A stretch of 64,000 nt of DNA from Actinomycetes bacterium (GCA_035506535.1 DATJPE010000001.1:44093-108092); one strand, 5' to 3'. Positions 29,130 to 38,360 are shown, counted from the first letter of the stretch. Made by a program: numbers and translations. The notes: generated from the sequence alone by a model not told the origin.

Positions 29130-29930
29130 TCACAGCCGGGCGACGACGCCGGCCAGCAGGTCGCCCATCCGCTGCGCGGCCGCCCGTCCCGCCGCGAGCA
29201 CCTCCTCGTGGTCCAGCGCCGCGCCGGTGACGCCCGCGGCGGCGTTGGTGACCAGCGAGATCCCCAGCACCTCGGCGCCGGCCTCACGGGCCGCGATCGC
29301 CTCCAGGGCGGTGGACATGCCGACGAGGGATCCCCCGATGGCCGCGACCATCCGGATCTCGGCCGGCGTCTCGTAGTGCGGCCCGGGGAACTGGACGTAC
29401 ACGCCCTCGGGCAGCGACGGCTCGACCTCGCGGCACAGGGCACGCAGCCGTGCCGAGTACAGGTCGGTGAGATCGACGAAGCGCGCTCCCCGCAGCGGCG
29501 ATCGCCCGGTGAGGTTGACGTGGTCGCTGATCAGGACGGGCGTCCCCGGTGTCCAGGCGGGGTCGAGGCCGCCGCATCCGTTGGTGAGGACGACGACCCG
29601 GGCACCGGCCGCCACCGCGGTACGCACGCCGTGCACGACGGCGTCGACGCCCCGGCCCTCATAGAGGTGGGTGCGGCCGAGGAACACCAGCGCCCGGGTG
29701 CCGGATGCGGACACGAGCGAGCGCACGATGCCCGCGTGCCCCTCGACCGCCGGGGCGGCGAACCCGGGCAGGTCGGTGACCCGCAGCTCCGCCGCGGTCG
29801 TCCCGATCCGGTCGGCGGCCGGCACCCACCCCGAGCCGAGGACCAGGGCGACGTCGTGGCTGCGGACGCCGGTGAGCTCCACGAGCCGATGCGCGGCGTC
29901 GCGCGCGAGCGCGTACGGGTCGTCCGTCAC
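29130..29930 (-). CDS. Purine-nucleoside phosphorylase, trimeric type
   Basis: A 266-residue phosphorylase cleaving (deoxy)inosine and (deoxy)guanosine. VLGSGWVPAADR is the phosphate-binding start, GRTHLYEG the His loop, FPGPHYETPAEIRM the base-binding segment, and GMSTALEAIAA and LVTNAAAGV complete the site. These mark the low-molecular-mass trimeric family, the M. tuberculosis Rv3307 (DeoD/PunA) type. GTG 29930 has TACGTT 6 bases upstream, predicting a leaderless transcript that continues into the mutase gene. Confidence 0.95.
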   Translation of the reverse strand: MTDDPYALARDAAHRLVELTGVRSHDVALVLGSGWVPAADRIGTTAAELRVTDLPGFAAPAVEGHAGIVRSLVSASGTRALVFLGRTHLYEGRGVDAVVHGVRTAVAAGARVVVLTNGCGGLDPAWTPGTPVLISDHVNLTGRSPLRGARFVDLTDLYSARLRALCREVEPSLPEGVYVQFPGPHYETPAEIRMVAAIGGSLVGMSTALEAIAAREAGAEVLGISLVTNAAAGVTGAALDHEEVLAAGRAAAQRMGDLLAGVVARL

Positions 29931-29936
29931 GACCGC

Positions 29937-29942
29937 AACGTA
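29937..29942 (-). promoter_or_regulatory. -10 element of the purine-nucleoside phosphorylase gene, leaderless type
   Basis: On the minus strand TACGTT lies 6 bases before GTG 29930. Confidence 0.45.
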
Positions 29943-29960
29943 CCGCCGCGGCTCCCGTCC

Positions 29961-30014
29961 TGTGGCGGCCTCTCCGTCACTCCGATGCCCGTGAGTGACG
30001 TGGCAGCCGCCACA
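29961..30014. terminator. Nested inverted repeat downstream of the GGCT-like gene
   Basis: A 9-bp perfect stem (29961-29969 with 30006-30014) encloses a second 6-bp stem, GTCACT/AGTGAC (29976-29981 with 29994-29999). It begins about 24 bases beyond the stop of the cyclotransferase-like gene on the minus strand and just before the phosphorylase promoter. It could be a terminator or an operator. There is no U-tract. Confidence 0.45.
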
Positions 30015-30037
30015 AGTGGGCGGGGGCCGGCCGGGGG

Positions 30038-30487
30038 TCAGCCGATGGACCGGCAGGGCCGCCCGCGCAGCTCGGCGACGTAGTCCGCGGGCGCACCGGC
30101 GACCTCGGCCGCGTCGGCGATGATGCCGAGATAGCGGGCGGAGGGCAGGCCGCCCTCGTAGGCGTCGAGCACGTACACCCAGGCGAGCACGTCGGCCTCG
30201 AGCGTCGCGACCCGCACCCGAACCTTGCGGTAGAGCCCGATCGCGCCCCCCTCCCACTCATCGAGCGCCGCCTCGTCCGCATCGGTGAGCTCGTAGAGCA
30301 TCACGTAGACCGAGCTGGTCGGGTCCTCGACGAGGGTGGCCAACGCGCCCTCCCAGCCGAGGTCCTCCCCGCCGAAGGTCAGGCGCCAGCCGAACAGCCA
30401 GCCCGAGGACAGCGGCGGGGAGGAGGGGGTGCGTTCGGCCATCTGGCGCGGGTCCAGGTTGCTGCCGTAGGCCGCGTAGACCGCCAT
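30038..30487 (-). CDS. Gamma-glutamylcyclotransferase-like (GGCT-fold) protein
   Basis: A 149-residue protein with the GGCT fold: the YGSNL substrate loop at the N-terminus (MAVYAAYGSNLDPRQM) and LDEWEG.....YRKVRVRV in the middle with the conserved acidic residue. Members release 5-oxoproline from gamma-glutamyl amines or peptides, but many bacterial ones are uncharacterised. It is divergent from lpdA with 50 bases between the starts, each preceded by its own -10 element. Confidence 0.82.
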   Translation of the reverse strand: MAVYAAYGSNLDPRQMAERTPSSPPLSSGWLFGWRLTFGGEDLGWEGALATLVEDPTSSVYVMLYELTDADEAALDEWEGGAIGLYRKVRVRVATLEADVLAWVYVLDAYEGGLPSARYLGIIADAAEVAGAPADYVAELRGRPCRSIG

Positions 30488-30495
30488 GGCGGATC

Positions 30496-30501
30496 AGGGT
30501 A
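30496..30501 (-). promoter_or_regulatory. -10 element of the GGCT-like gene, leaderless type
   Basis: On the minus strand TACCCT lies 8 bases before ATG 30487. Confidence 0.45.
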
Positions 30502-30524
30502 CGGAACCCACGCCCGGGGTCGGC

Positions 30525-30530
30525 AACAAT
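30525..30530 (+). promoter_or_regulatory. -10 element of lpdA, leaderless type
   Basis: AACAAT overlaps an ATG (30529) and lies 7 bases before GTG 30538, favouring the GTG as the true start. Confidence 0.4.
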
Positions 30531-30537
30531 GGCGTCC

Positions 30538-31929
30538 GTGGCGCGCGTGGTGATCATCGGTGGCGGCCCGGGGGGCTACGAGGCTGCCCTGGTGGCCGCC
30601 CAACTGGGCGCCGAGGTGAGCATCGTCGAACGGGACGGGCTCGGCGGCTCGGCGGTGCTGACCGACTGCGTCCCGAGCAAGACCCTCATCGCCACCTCCG
30701 ACGTCATGACCTCCGTGCGCGAGAGCGACGAGCTCGGGGTTCGTGTGGGCATCGGGCGGGCCCCCGCCGAGGGCGTTGGGGTCGACCTCGGTGCCGTCAA
30801 CGACCGTGTCCTGCGGCTGGCCCATGCCCAGTCCGACGACGTACGGCAGCGCCTCGAGGCCGAGGGGGTGCACGTCGTCGTCGGGACCGCGCGGCTCGTC
30901 GACGGCGGGTCCGCGGTCGTGGCTCGCACCGCGGGCGGCGAGGAGCGGCTCGACGCCGATGCCGTCCTGCTCGCCACCGGGGCCCGCCCCCGCGAAGTCG
31001 CCGGCGCTGAGCCGGACGGGGAGCGCGTCCTCACCTGGACCCAGCTGTACGCCCTCGCGGAGCTGCCCGACCGGCTGGTCGTGGTCGGCTCGGGGGTCAC
31101 GGGCGCCGAGTTCGCGTCGGCGTACGAGGCCCTCGGCAGCGAGGTGGTCCTCGTCTCCTCCCGCGACCTCGTGCTTCCGGGCGAGGACCCCGACGCGGCC
31201 CAGGTCATCGAGAACGTCTTCCGCCGGCGCGGCATGACCGTCCTCAACCGCTCGCGCGCGGCATCGGTCCGGCGTACGGCGGACGGCGTCCTGGTCTCCC
31301 TCGTCGACGGCCGGACCGTGGCCGGCTCGCACTGCCTGATGGCGGTCGGCTCGGTCCCCAACACCGAGGCACTCGGCTTGGAGGAGGCGGGCGTCGAGAC
31401 CGACGAGCGGGGCTTCGTCGTCGTGGACCGCGTCTCGCGCACCTCTGCCCGTGGCGTGTACGCCGCCGGCGACTGCACTGGGGTCCTGATGCTCGCGTCG
31501 GTCGCCGCCATGCAGGGCCGCATCGCCATGCGGCACGCGCTCGGCGACGCCGTCGCGCCGCTCGCCCTGAAGACGGTGTCCTCCAACGTCTTCACCGATC
31601 CGGAGATCGCGACCGTGGGGGTCACGCAGGCCGACGTCGACGCGGGCCGGGCGGACGCGCACGTCGTGAAGCTCGCCCTGGCCGGCAACGCCCGCGCGAA
31701 GATGCAGGGCCTCCAGGACGGGTTCGTGAAGCTGTTCGCCAGCTTGGGCTCGCGTACCGTCACCGGCGGCGTCGTGGTCGCACCGCGTGCGAGCGAGCTG
31801 GTGTTCCCCATCGCGCTGGCGGTCAGCCAGCGCCTCACCGTCGACCAGCTGTCGGCGGCCTTCACCGTCTATCCCTCGCTGTCCGGGTCCGTCGCCGAGG
31901 CTGCCCGTCGCCTCCACGCCACGTCCTGA
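30538..31929 (+). CDS. lpdA: NAD(P)H-quinone dehydrogenase, LpdA-type flavoprotein
   Basis: A 463-residue flavoprotein of the disulfide-reductase fold: FAD motif VVIIGGGPGGYEAALVAA, NAD motif VVVGSGVTGAEFASAYE, FAD motif VYAAGDC, and a C-terminal dimer domain. The redox site reads GLGGSAVLTDCVPSK: only one cysteine remains of the CxxxxC pair, so it cannot be a true lipoamide dehydrogenase. The same loss defines M. tuberculosis LpdA (Rv3303c), an NAD(P)H:quinone reductase. The dimer-domain VYPSLSGSVAEAARR lacks the catalytic HxxxxE pair as well. GTG 30538 is chosen on promoter spacing; ATG 30529 is the alternative. A 34-bp tandem duplication covers its stop codon. Confidence 0.9.
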   Translation: MARVVIIGGGPGGYEAALVAAQLGAEVSIVERDGLGGSAVLTDCVPSKTLIATSDVMTSVRESDELGVRVGIGRAPAEGVGVDLGAVNDRVLRLAHAQSDDVRQRLEAEGVHVVVGTARLVDGGSAVVARTAGGEERLDADAVLLATGARPREVAGAEPDGERVLTWTQLYALAELPDRLVVVGSGVTGAEFASAYEALGSEVVLVSSRDLVLPGEDPDAAQVIENVFRRRGMTVLNRSRAASVRRTADGVLVSLVDGRTVAGSHCLMAVGSVPNTEALGLEEAGVETDERGFVVVDRVSRTSARGVYAAGDCTGVLMLASVAAMQGRIAMRHALGDAVAPLALKTVSSNVFTDPEIATVGVTQADVDAGRADAHVVKLALAGNARAKMQGLQDGFVKLFASLGSRTVTGGVVVAPRASELVFPIALAVSQRLTVDQLSAAFTVYPSLSGSVAEAARRLHATS

Positions 31930-31987
31930 CCCCCGGGAGCGGCCGGACCTGTCCACGTCCTGACCCCCGGGAGCGGCCGGATCTGTT
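31920..31987. repeat. 34-bp tandem duplication across the lpdA stop codon
   Basis: Bases 31920-31953 (last codons, TGA and 3' flank of lpdA) recur at 31954-31987 with two mismatches. The duplicate lies entirely after the first stop and so does not change the protein. Confidence 0.9.
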
Positions 31988-31990
31988 TCG

Positions 31991-32039
31991 AATGAACGCG
32001 GCGTTGCTGCCGACCTAGTGGAAGAACGCCGCGTTCATT
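31991..32039. terminator. Stem-loop between convergent lpdA and aceB (element A1)
   Basis: A perfect 15-bp inverted repeat, AATGAACGCGGCGTT (31991-32005) against its complement at 32025-32039, with a 19-base loop. Read from aceB the loop begins CTTCC right after the first arm. The arms are nearly identical to element A2 at 54311-54355. The likely job is bidirectional transcription termination. Confidence 0.75.
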
Positions 32040-32061
32040 CCAAAGAAACGGGGGGGGGGCG

Positions 32062-33675
32062 TCAGATGAGGTACTTGGCGTAGGCCTCGGTGGTGAGGAA
32101 GGAGGGCAGGGTCTCCCCGAGGGCGACCTCGTCGAAGACGGCGCGGGCGTCGGCGAGGCGGGAGGCCGCGCGGTCCTCGGGCGCGAGGGCGGCCTCGATG
32201 GCGACGTACTCCTCGGCGAGCAGCTCGCGGACGAGGAGGCGGTCGACGGTACGCCCGTTGGTCAGCTTGGCCTCCCAGCGGATCCACTGCCACACCTGGC
32301 TGCGGGAGATCTCCGCGGTGGCCGCGTCCTCCATGAGGTGGTCGATCGCGGCGGCCCCGTTGCCACGAAGCCAGGAGTCGAGGTATCGCAGGGCGACGCG
32401 GATGTTGCCACGCAGGCCGGCCTCGGTGATGGTGCCCGGGGTGCGGTCGAAGGACAGCAGCTGCGAGGTGGTGACGTGCACCTCGGGGCGGCGCCGGGAC
32501 CGCTGGTCGTCCTGGTCCCCGAGGAAGCGGTCGAACACCTCACGGCACACGGGCACGAGGTCCGGGTGGGCGACCCAGGAGCCGTCGAAGCCGTCGCCGG
32601 CCTCGCGCTCCTTGTCGGCGCGGACCTTGGCCAGGGCGACCTGCGTGACCTCGGGGTCGCGCCGGTCCGGGATGAAGGCGGCCATGCCACCGATGGCGTG
32701 CGCGCCCCGACGGTGGCAGGTCTGGACCAGCCGCTCGGTGTAGGCCCGCATGAACGGCACCGTCATGGTGATGTCGGCGCGGTCGGGCAGGACGTACTTC
32801 GGGCCTCGCTCGGCGTAGGCCTTGATGACGCTGAAGATGTAGTCCCAGCGGCCGGCGTTGAGCCCCGCGGAGTGGTCGCGCAGCTCGAAGAGGATCTCCT
32901 CCATCTCGAAGGCGGCGTGGATCGTCTCGATGAGCACGGTGGCGCGGATCGTGCCGAGCGGCATCCCCAGCGCCTCCTGCGCGTGCACGAACACGTCGTT
33001 CCACAGCCGCGCCTCGTGGTGGCTCTGCAGCTTCGGCAGGTACAGGTACGGGCCCGCGCCGCGGTCGAGCTGGCGCCGGGCGCAGTGGAAGACGTACAGC
33101 CCGAAGTCGAAGAGGCTGGCCGAGATCGGGGCGCCGTCGACGCGCACGTGCTTCTCGGGCAGGTGCCAGCCGCGCGGGCGCACGGTGATGGTGGGGACCT
33201 TCGAGCCGACCCGGTACTCCTTGCCCTCGGGGGTGGTGAAGTCGACGGTGCCGTCGAAGACGTCCATCAGGGTCAGCTGGCTGCCGACGATGTTGGCCCA
33301 GGTCGGGGACGTCGCGTCCTCCAGGTCGGCCATCCAGACGTCCGCGCCGGAGTTCAGCGCGTTGACCGCCATCTTCGGCTCGACCGGCCCGGTGATCTCG
33401 ACGTGGCGACGCGACAGGCCGGCCGCCGGCGCCGCGACCTGCCAGGTCGAGTCCGCGCGGATCTCGGCGGTCTCGGGCAGGAAGTGCGGGTCGGCTCCCG
33501 CGTCGATGCGCGCGCGCCGCTCCCGGCGGGCCTGCAGCAGGCTGCAGCGGCGGTCGGCGAAGCGGGCGTGCAGGTCGGCGACGAAGGCGAGCGCGTCGGG
33601 GGTCAGCACCTCCTCGAAGCGACCCGTCACCGGGCCGGTCAGCTCGACCCGGCGGGACAGCGTGGGGACGCTCAT
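32062..33675 (-). CDS. aceB: Malate synthase A
   Basis: A 537-residue malate synthase of the A form, condensing glyoxylate and acetyl-CoA to malate in the glyoxylate bypass. [12 protein letters not shown] contains the Mg-binding acidic residues, the family signature [18 protein letters not shown] is exact, and the C-terminal catalytic Asp region [17 protein letters not shown] is intact. The length matches MSA rather than the ~720-residue MSG form typical of mycobacteria. ATG 33675 overlaps the aceA stop, so aceA-aceB is a coupled operon. It is followed by stem-loop A1. Confidence 0.96.
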   Translation of the reverse strand: MSVPTLSRRVELTGPVTGRFEEVLTPDALAFVADLHARFADRRCSLLQARRERRARIDAGADPHFLPETAEIRADSTWQVAAPAAGLSRRHVEITGPVEPKMAVNALNSGADVWMADLEDATSPTWANIVGSQLTLMDVFDGTVDFTTPEGKEYRVGSKVPTITVRPRGWHLPEKHVRVDGAPISASLFDFGLYVFHCARRQLDRGAGPYLYLPKLQSHHEARLWNDVFVHAQEALGMPLGTIRATVLIETIHAAFEMEEILFELRDHSAGLNAGRWDYIFSVIKAYAERGPKYVLPDRADITMTVPFMRAYTERLVQTCHRRGAHAIGGMAAFIPDRRDPEVTQVALAKVRADKEREAGDGFDGSWVAHPDLVPVCREVFDRFLGDQDDQRSRRRPEVHVTTSQLLSFDRTPGTITEAGLRGNIRVALRYLDSWLRGNGAAAIDHLMEDAATAEISRSQVWQWIRWEAKLTNGRTVDRLLVRELLAEEYVAIEAALAPEDRAASRLADARAVFDEVALGETLPSFLTTEAYAKYLI

Positions 33676-34991
33676 GCGTGGCTCCCGAACTGCTCCGCCT
33701 CGGTCGAGCCCGCCAGCGCGGTGGTGTCGCTCGCCGGGTTGAGGGCGGTGGTGACGGCGTCGAAGTAGCCGGTTCCGACCTCCGCCTGGTGGCGCACCGC
33801 GGTGTAGCCGTCGTCGACGGAGGCGAACTCCGCCTGCTGCAGCCGCACGTACGCGCTCATGCCCTCGCGGGCGTAGCCGTGGGCCAGCTCGAACATCGAG
33901 TGGTTCAGCGCGTGGAAGCCGGCCAGGGTGATGAACTGGAACTTGTAGCCCATCGCGGCCAGCTCGCGCTGGAACTTCGCGATCGTGTCGTCGTCGAGCG
34001 CGGCCTTCCAGTTGAAGGACGGCGAGCAGTTGTAGGCGAGCATCTTGCCGGGGAACTGCGCGTGCAGCGCCTCCGCGAACTCCCGCGCCTGGCCGAGGTC
34101 CGGGGTCGAGGTCTCCACCCACAGCAGGTCGGCGTACGGCGCGTACGCCAGCCCGCGCGCGATGACCGACTCCATGCCTCCGCGCACCCGGTAGTAGCCC
34201 TCCGCCGTGCGCTCCCCGGTGCAGAAGCGGGCGTCCCGCTCGTCGACGTCACTGGTCAACAGCGTCGCCGCCAGCGCGTCGGTGCGAGCCACGATGAGCG
34301 ACGGCACGCGGGCGATGTCCGCGGCCAGCCGGGCGGCGTTCAGGGTGCGGACGTGCTGGGCCGTCGGGATCAGCACCTTGCCGCCCAGGTGGCCGCACTT
34401 CTTCTCAGAGGCCAGCTGGTCCTCCCAGTGCACGCCCGCGGCGCCGGCCGCGATCATGGCCTTCATCAGCTCGAAGGCGTTCAGCGGCCCGCCGAAGCCG
34501 GCCTCGGCGTCCGCGACGATCGGCGCCAGCCACTCCACGTCGAGCTCCTGGCCACTGGAGACGGCGATCTGGTCGGCCCGCAGGAGCGCGTTGTTGATCC
34601 GGCGCACCACCGCCGGCACCGAGTTCACCGGGTACAGCGACTGGTCCGGGTAGGTCTGCCCCGCGAGGTTCGCGTCCGCGGCGACCTGCCACCCCGACAG
34701 GTAGATCGCCTCCAGCCCGGCCCGAACCATCTGCACGGCCTGCCCGCCGGTGAGCGCGCCCAGCGCGGGAACGTGGGTGCGAGTTTGCAGCAGCTCCCAC
34801 AGCCGCTCCGCACCGCGGCGCGCCAGCGTGTGCTCCTCGTGCACCCGGCCCGAGAGCCGGACCACGTCGCGGGCGGAGTAGGTCCGCTCGATGCCCGCCC
34901 AGCGCGGGTGCGTCGCCCACTCGTGGGCCAGCAGGTCGGCCTCGGCCTGCAGGTCCGGCGCGAGGGTGGTGTCGGTGGTGGGGGCGGACAT
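33672..34991 (-). CDS. aceA: Isocitrate lyase
   Basis: A 439-residue isocitrate lyase cleaving isocitrate to succinate and glyoxylate. The signature [14 protein letters not shown] has the catalytic Cys; [14 protein letters not shown] and [10 protein letters not shown] segments are also present. The ATG at 34991 has aaggag about 8 bases upstream; an in-frame start at 35090 would add 33 residues with no family similarity. Together with aceB it lets acetyl-CoA and fatty acids serve as sole carbon. It is divergent from the RamB-like regulator across 146 bases, suggesting local control. Confidence 0.96.
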   Translation of the reverse strand: MSAPTTDTTLAPDLQAEADLLAHEWATHPRWAGIERTYSARDVVRLSGRVHEEHTLARRGAERLWELLQTRTHVPALGALTGGQAVQMVRAGLEAIYLSGWQVAADANLAGQTYPDQSLYPVNSVPAVVRRINNALLRADQIAVSSGQELDVEWLAPIVADAEAGFGGPLNAFELMKAMIAAGAAGVHWEDQLASEKKCGHLGGKVLIPTAQHVRTLNAARLAADIARVPSLIVARTDALAATLLTSDVDERDARFCTGERTAEGYYRVRGGMESVIARGLAYAPYADLLWVETSTPDLGQAREFAEALHAQFPGKMLAYNCSPSFNWKAALDDDTIAKFQRELAAMGYKFQFITLAGFHALNHSMFELAHGYAREGMSAYVRLQQAEFASVDDGYTAVRHQAEVGTGYFDAVTTALNPASDTTALAGSTEAEQFGSHA

Positions 34992-35080
34992 GGGGGTGCT
35001 CTCCTTGGGTCGGCGGCCGGCCTGGGCTCGCCCCGTGTACGGGCTCGTAGCCGGTTCCTCGAGATTGAGCGGAGAATCGA

Positions 35081-35112
35081 CGTTCTTCAACGAGCTGACT
35101 CTGGAAAGAAAC
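35081..35112. promoter_or_regulatory. Candidate operator between aceA and the RamB-like gene
   Basis: An imperfect dyad, CGTTCTT (35081-35087) against AAGAAACG (35107-35114 region), lies just upstream of the regulator's -10 element and overlaps its -35 zone. It is a plausible autoregulatory/aceA operator; the exact site is uncertain. Confidence 0.3.
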
Positions 35113-35125
35113 GCACTTCTTGTCG

Positions 35126-35131
35126 TATCGT
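35126..35131 (+). promoter_or_regulatory. -10 element of the RamB-like gene, leaderless type
   Basis: TATCGT lies 6 bases before ATG 35138. TGGAAA 18 bases upstream (35102-35107) may be the -35. Confidence 0.5.
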
Positions 35132-35137
35132 GCAGAC

Positions 35138-36613
35138 ATGGCGAATGACGTGACGCTACAGCGCACGAATGGTGTTGCGGATGTCACATCCGGCGACCTC
35201 ATCACCCTCGGGCGTCGGGTCCGGCACCTGCGCCGGGCGCGCGGGCTCACGCTGGAGCAGCTCGCGGCCGAGGTCCAGAGCTCACCCTCCCAGCTGTCGC
35301 TGCTCGAGAACGGCCGTCGCGAGCCTCGGCTGTCCTTGCTGCAGAACCTGGCCGCGGCCCTCGGGGTCAGCCCCGCGGAGCTGCTCGGGCCGGAGCCGCC
35401 GAGCCGCCGGGCGGCGCTCGAGATCGCCCTGGAGCGCGCCCAGCGCGGTCCGGCGTACGCCGCTCTCGGGCTGCCCGCCGTCCGTCCGGGCGCCCGGCTG
35501 CCGACCGACGCCCTCGAGGCCCTCGTCGGGCTGCACGCGGAGCTCGCCCGGCAGGCCGAGGAGCGGTCGGCGACCCCCGAGGAGGCACGGCGGGCCAACG
35601 CCGAGCTGCGCCTGGAGATGCGCGCCCGCGACAACTACTTCGAGGAGCTCGAGCGCGCGGCGGCGGACCTGTGCGCGGTCGCACCGTGGGAGGGACCGCT
35701 CTCGCAGCGGGCGCTCGGCGAGATGGCCGCCCACCTGGGGTACTCGCTCGTTCGGGTCGACGACCTGCCCGAGTCGACCCGCTCCGTGGTCGACCTCGAG
35801 AACCGGCGGGTGTACCTCCCGCAGTCGCCCGACTCCGGCGGGACCGACCTGCGGGCGCTCGCCCTGCAGGCGCTCGGGCACGTGGTGCTCGGGCACACGG
35901 TGCCCAGCGACTACGCGGAGTTCCTTCGCCAGCGGGTCGAGACCAACTACTTCTCCGCCGCGATCCTGGTCCCCGAGCGCCGCGCGCTGGAGCTGCTGCG
36001 CCGCTCGGCCGCGGCCAAGGACGTGGCGATCGAGGACCTGCGCGACGCCTTCGCCGTGTCCTACGAGACGGCGGCGCACCGGTTCACGAACCTCGCCACC
36101 CGTCACCTCGGCATCCCGGTCCACTTCATGCGCGTGCACGAGAGCGGCACGATCTACAAGGCCTACGAGAACGACGGGGTGCACTTCCCGACCGACGTGA
36201 CCGGGGCGATCGAGGGCCAGCGCGCCTGCCGCCAGTGGACCGCCCGCCAGGTCTTCGCGCAGCCGGACAAGTCCATCGCCTACGCGCAGTACACCGACAC
36301 CCCCAGCGGGACGTACTGGTGCACCGCGCTCACCGAGCAGACGCCGGCCGGTGAGTTCTCGGTCAGCGTCGGCGTCCCCTACGCGCACGTGAAGTGGTTC
36401 CGTGGCCGCGAGACGACGGAGCGGGCGGTGTCGCGCTGCCCCGACGAGCGGTGCTGCCGCCGGGCGCCGGAGCACCTCGCGGCCCGCTGGTCCGGGCGCG
36501 CGTGGCCGTCGGCGCGGATCCACAGCCACCTGCTGGCCGCGATGCCGCCGGGGACCTTCCCCGGCGTCGACGACACCGAGGTCTACTCCTTCCTGGAGTC
36601 GCGGGCGGGCTGA
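35138..36613 (+). CDS. RamB-type transcriptional regulator (XRE HTH + ImmA/IrrE-like + DUF2083)
   Basis: A 491-residue regulator of the RamB family, which controls acetate and glyoxylate-bypass genes in corynebacteria and mycobacteria. An XRE helix-turn-helix (about residues 24-78: [33 protein letters not shown]) is followed by an ImmA/IrrE-like domain (about 195-330). There the metallopeptidase HExxH is replaced by LGHVVLGH, so proteolysis is unlikely. The C-terminal DUF2083 contains [12 protein letters not shown] and a cysteine cluster [16 protein letters not shown] that could bind metal. It is divergent from aceA-aceB, the expected targets. Confidence 0.9.
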   Translation: MANDVTLQRTNGVADVTSGDLITLGRRVRHLRRARGLTLEQLAAEVQSSPSQLSLLENGRREPRLSLLQNLAAALGVSPAELLGPEPPSRRAALEIALERAQRGPAYAALGLPAVRPGARLPTDALEALVGLHAELARQAEERSATPEEARRANAELRLEMRARDNYFEELERAAADLCAVAPWEGPLSQRALGEMAAHLGYSLVRVDDLPESTRSVVDLENRRVYLPQSPDSGGTDLRALALQALGHVVLGHTVPSDYAEFLRQRVETNYFSAAILVPERRALELLRRSAAAKDVAIEDLRDAFAVSYETAAHRFTNLATRHLGIPVHFMRVHESGTIYKAYENDGVHFPTDVTGAIEGQRACRQWTARQVFAQPDKSIAYAQYTDTPSGTYWCTALTEQTPAGEFSVSVGVPYAHVKWFRGRETTERAVSRCPDERCCRRAPEHLAARWSGRAWPSARIHSHLLAAMPPGTFPGVDDTEVYSFLESRAG

Positions 36614-36625
36614 TCGGCGCCGCGA

Positions 36626-36631
36626 CACAAT
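36626..36631 (+). promoter_or_regulatory. -10 element of the esterase gene, leaderless type
   Basis: CACAAT lies 6 bases before ATG 36638, the same hexamer and spacing as at trpS. Confidence 0.4.
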
Positions 36632-36637
36632 CGGCGC

Positions 36638-37414
36638 ATGGCCCACCTGCGCTGCGACTTCTACTCCGACGTGCTCGGCCTGAGCACGTCGATGACCGTG
36701 ATCCTCCCGCAGCAGACCGCGACCCAGATCGGCCTGGCCGGCCGAGCGTCGGACGCGCCGCCGCCGGTGCTGTACCTGCTGCACGGCCTCTCCGACGACG
36801 ACACCATCTGGCTGCGCCGCACGTCCATCGAGCGCTACGTCGCGCCGCTGGGGCTCGCGGTGGTGATGCCCCAGGTGGGCCGCAGCTTCTACACCGACGA
36901 GGCGCACGGCGGGCGGTACTGGACCTTCCTCTGCGAGGAGCTGCCCGCCGTGGTCCGCTCCTTCTTCGTCGTCTCCGACCGGCGCGAGGACACCTTCGTC
37001 GCCGGGTTGTCCATGGGCGGCTACGGGGCCCTGAAGTGGGCGCTGCGTCACCCCGGCGCGTTCGCGGCCGCGGCGAGCCTCTCGGGCGCGCTCGACGTCG
37101 CCGCCCTCCAGGCCGCCCCGCCGATGCCGGAGGACCCCACGCTCATGCGCCGCGTGTTCGGCGAGCAGCCGGTGGCCGGGGGACCCGAGGACCTCCTGGC
37201 CCTGGTCGGCGGCGCGGACCCCGAGGAGCTGCCCGCCCTGTACGTCTGCTGCGGGAGGCAGGACCCGCTGCACGCGCGCAACCAGGTCTTCGTCGCGGCA
37301 TGCGCGGAGGCGGGCGTACCCGTGACCACCTCCTTCGACCCCGGGGAGCACGAGTGGGGCTACTGGGACGAGAAGATCCAGGAAGTCCTTGCCTGGCTGC
37401 CCCTGAGGACGTGA
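36638..37414 (+). CDS. Esterase D / mycolyltransferase-like alpha/beta hydrolase
   Basis: A 258-residue hydrolase of the Esterase (PF00756) family, which holds S-formylglutathione hydrolases, tributyrin esterases and antigen-85-type transferases. The nucleophile elbow is AGLSMGGYGALKW; the acid is likely Asp in VCCGRQDPL and the base His in GEHEWGYWD. No signal peptide is seen, so it acts in the cytoplasm. The substrate is unknown. It follows the RamB-like gene by 24 bases but has its own -10 element. Its stop lies one base from the ApbE stop (convergent). Confidence 0.85.
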   Translation: MAHLRCDFYSDVLGLSTSMTVILPQQTATQIGLAGRASDAPPPVLYLLHGLSDDDTIWLRRTSIERYVAPLGLAVVMPQVGRSFYTDEAHGGRYWTFLCEELPAVVRSFFVVSDRREDTFVAGLSMGGYGALKWALRHPGAFAAAASLSGALDVAALQAAPPMPEDPTLMRRVFGEQPVAGGPEDLLALVGGADPEELPALYVCCGRQDPLHARNQVFVAACAEAGVPVTTSFDPGEHEWGYWDEKIQEVLAWLPLRT

Positions 37415-37415
37415 G

Positions 37416-38177
37416 TCACGGACGCCGGGGCAGCCCCGAGGTGCTGTACGTGCGGCCGTCGAGGTCGACCGCGTACGCCTCGTAGCCCGGCTGCACCGTG
37501 AGCCAGTCCAGCCCGGGGACGCCGCACGCCACCAGTGCCGTCGCGAACGCGTCGGCGAGGGCGGCGTCGGGTCCCACCACCGTCGCCGATCGAAGCCGAC
37601 GGGCCGGCCGGCCGCTTCGCGAGTCGATGACACCTGATCCCGTCGAGGTCGAGACCGCGATGTCGGTGACGTCGAGGACGGCCGTGAGGTCGGTCAGCGC
37701 GTCGGGTCGGCGTACGCCCACCGCCCAGGGCGCTCCCGCTGCGCGCTCACCGCGAACCAGCACGTCGCCGGCCGCGTCGATGCGCACGCCGGTCGCCACC
37801 GGCGCGAGCAGCTCGGCCGTCGGGCCGAGGGCCCAGCCGAGGACGATCCCGGCCGGGTCGAACCCGCCGGGCAGCCCCCAGGGGTCGAACCAGCCGTCGC
37901 TCGCCGCCCAGGCGCGCTCGCACGCCATGAGCAGGTCCTCGACGAGCGGCTCGTCGACCTCGGCGATGCGCCGGTCGCGGCGCAGCCGGGACACCGCGCT
38001 GTCGCGCCCGGGGCCGAACACGCCGTCGACCCGTCGAAGCCAGGCGGCGGCAGCAGCGGATGCGCGGTCCGCGGCTTCGTCGTCGGCCACCCCCCGAAGG
38101 TCGACGTGCAGCGTCTCGCCGAGCAGCTCGTGGCTGCGCACCAGCCGATGGCCGGCGCGCTCGACGGTACGGGTCAT
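37416..38177 (-). CDS. FAD:protein FMN transferase (ApbE family)
   Basis: A 253-residue ApbE-family flavin transferase that attaches FMN through a phosphodiester bond to Ser/Thr of FMN-binding proteins. DGWFDPWGLPGGFDPAGIVL resembles the family core (DPxxx..GWA), and Mg/FAD-binding residues fall in DIAVSTSTGSGVIDSR and GPDAALADAFATAL. The protein is shorter than the 300-350 residues typical of exported ApbE, and no lipobox is seen. ATG 38177 has a gggaggtgg run upstream. The neighbouring FMN-binding protein is the obvious acceptor. Confidence 0.87.
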   Translation of the reverse strand: MTRTVERAGHRLVRSHELLGETLHVDLRGVADDEAADRASAAAAAWLRRVDGVFGPGRDSAVSRLRRDRRIAEVDEPLVEDLLMACERAWAASDGWFDPWGLPGGFDPAGIVLGWALGPTAELLAPVATGVRIDAAGDVLVRGERAAGAPWAVGVRRPDALTDLTAVLDVTDIAVSTSTGSGVIDSRSGRPARRLRSATVVGPDAALADAFATALVACGVPGLDWLTVQPGYEAYAVDLDGRTYSTSGLPRRP

Positions 38178-38360
38178 CCCCCCACCTCCCCTCTCGTGGC
38201 CGGGCATCGGCACTGTCGAGGCGGGGGTGTAGCCGAAATGATCACGAGTTCGCGCCTGGTGGGTGAGTGCCATGACCGCGACCCTTCTCGCCCTCGCTGG
38301 GGTCCGGCTGTGAGACCCGTGGGCGTCCCCTGTGGGTCTGCGTCGGCCGGCCAGGACCGA

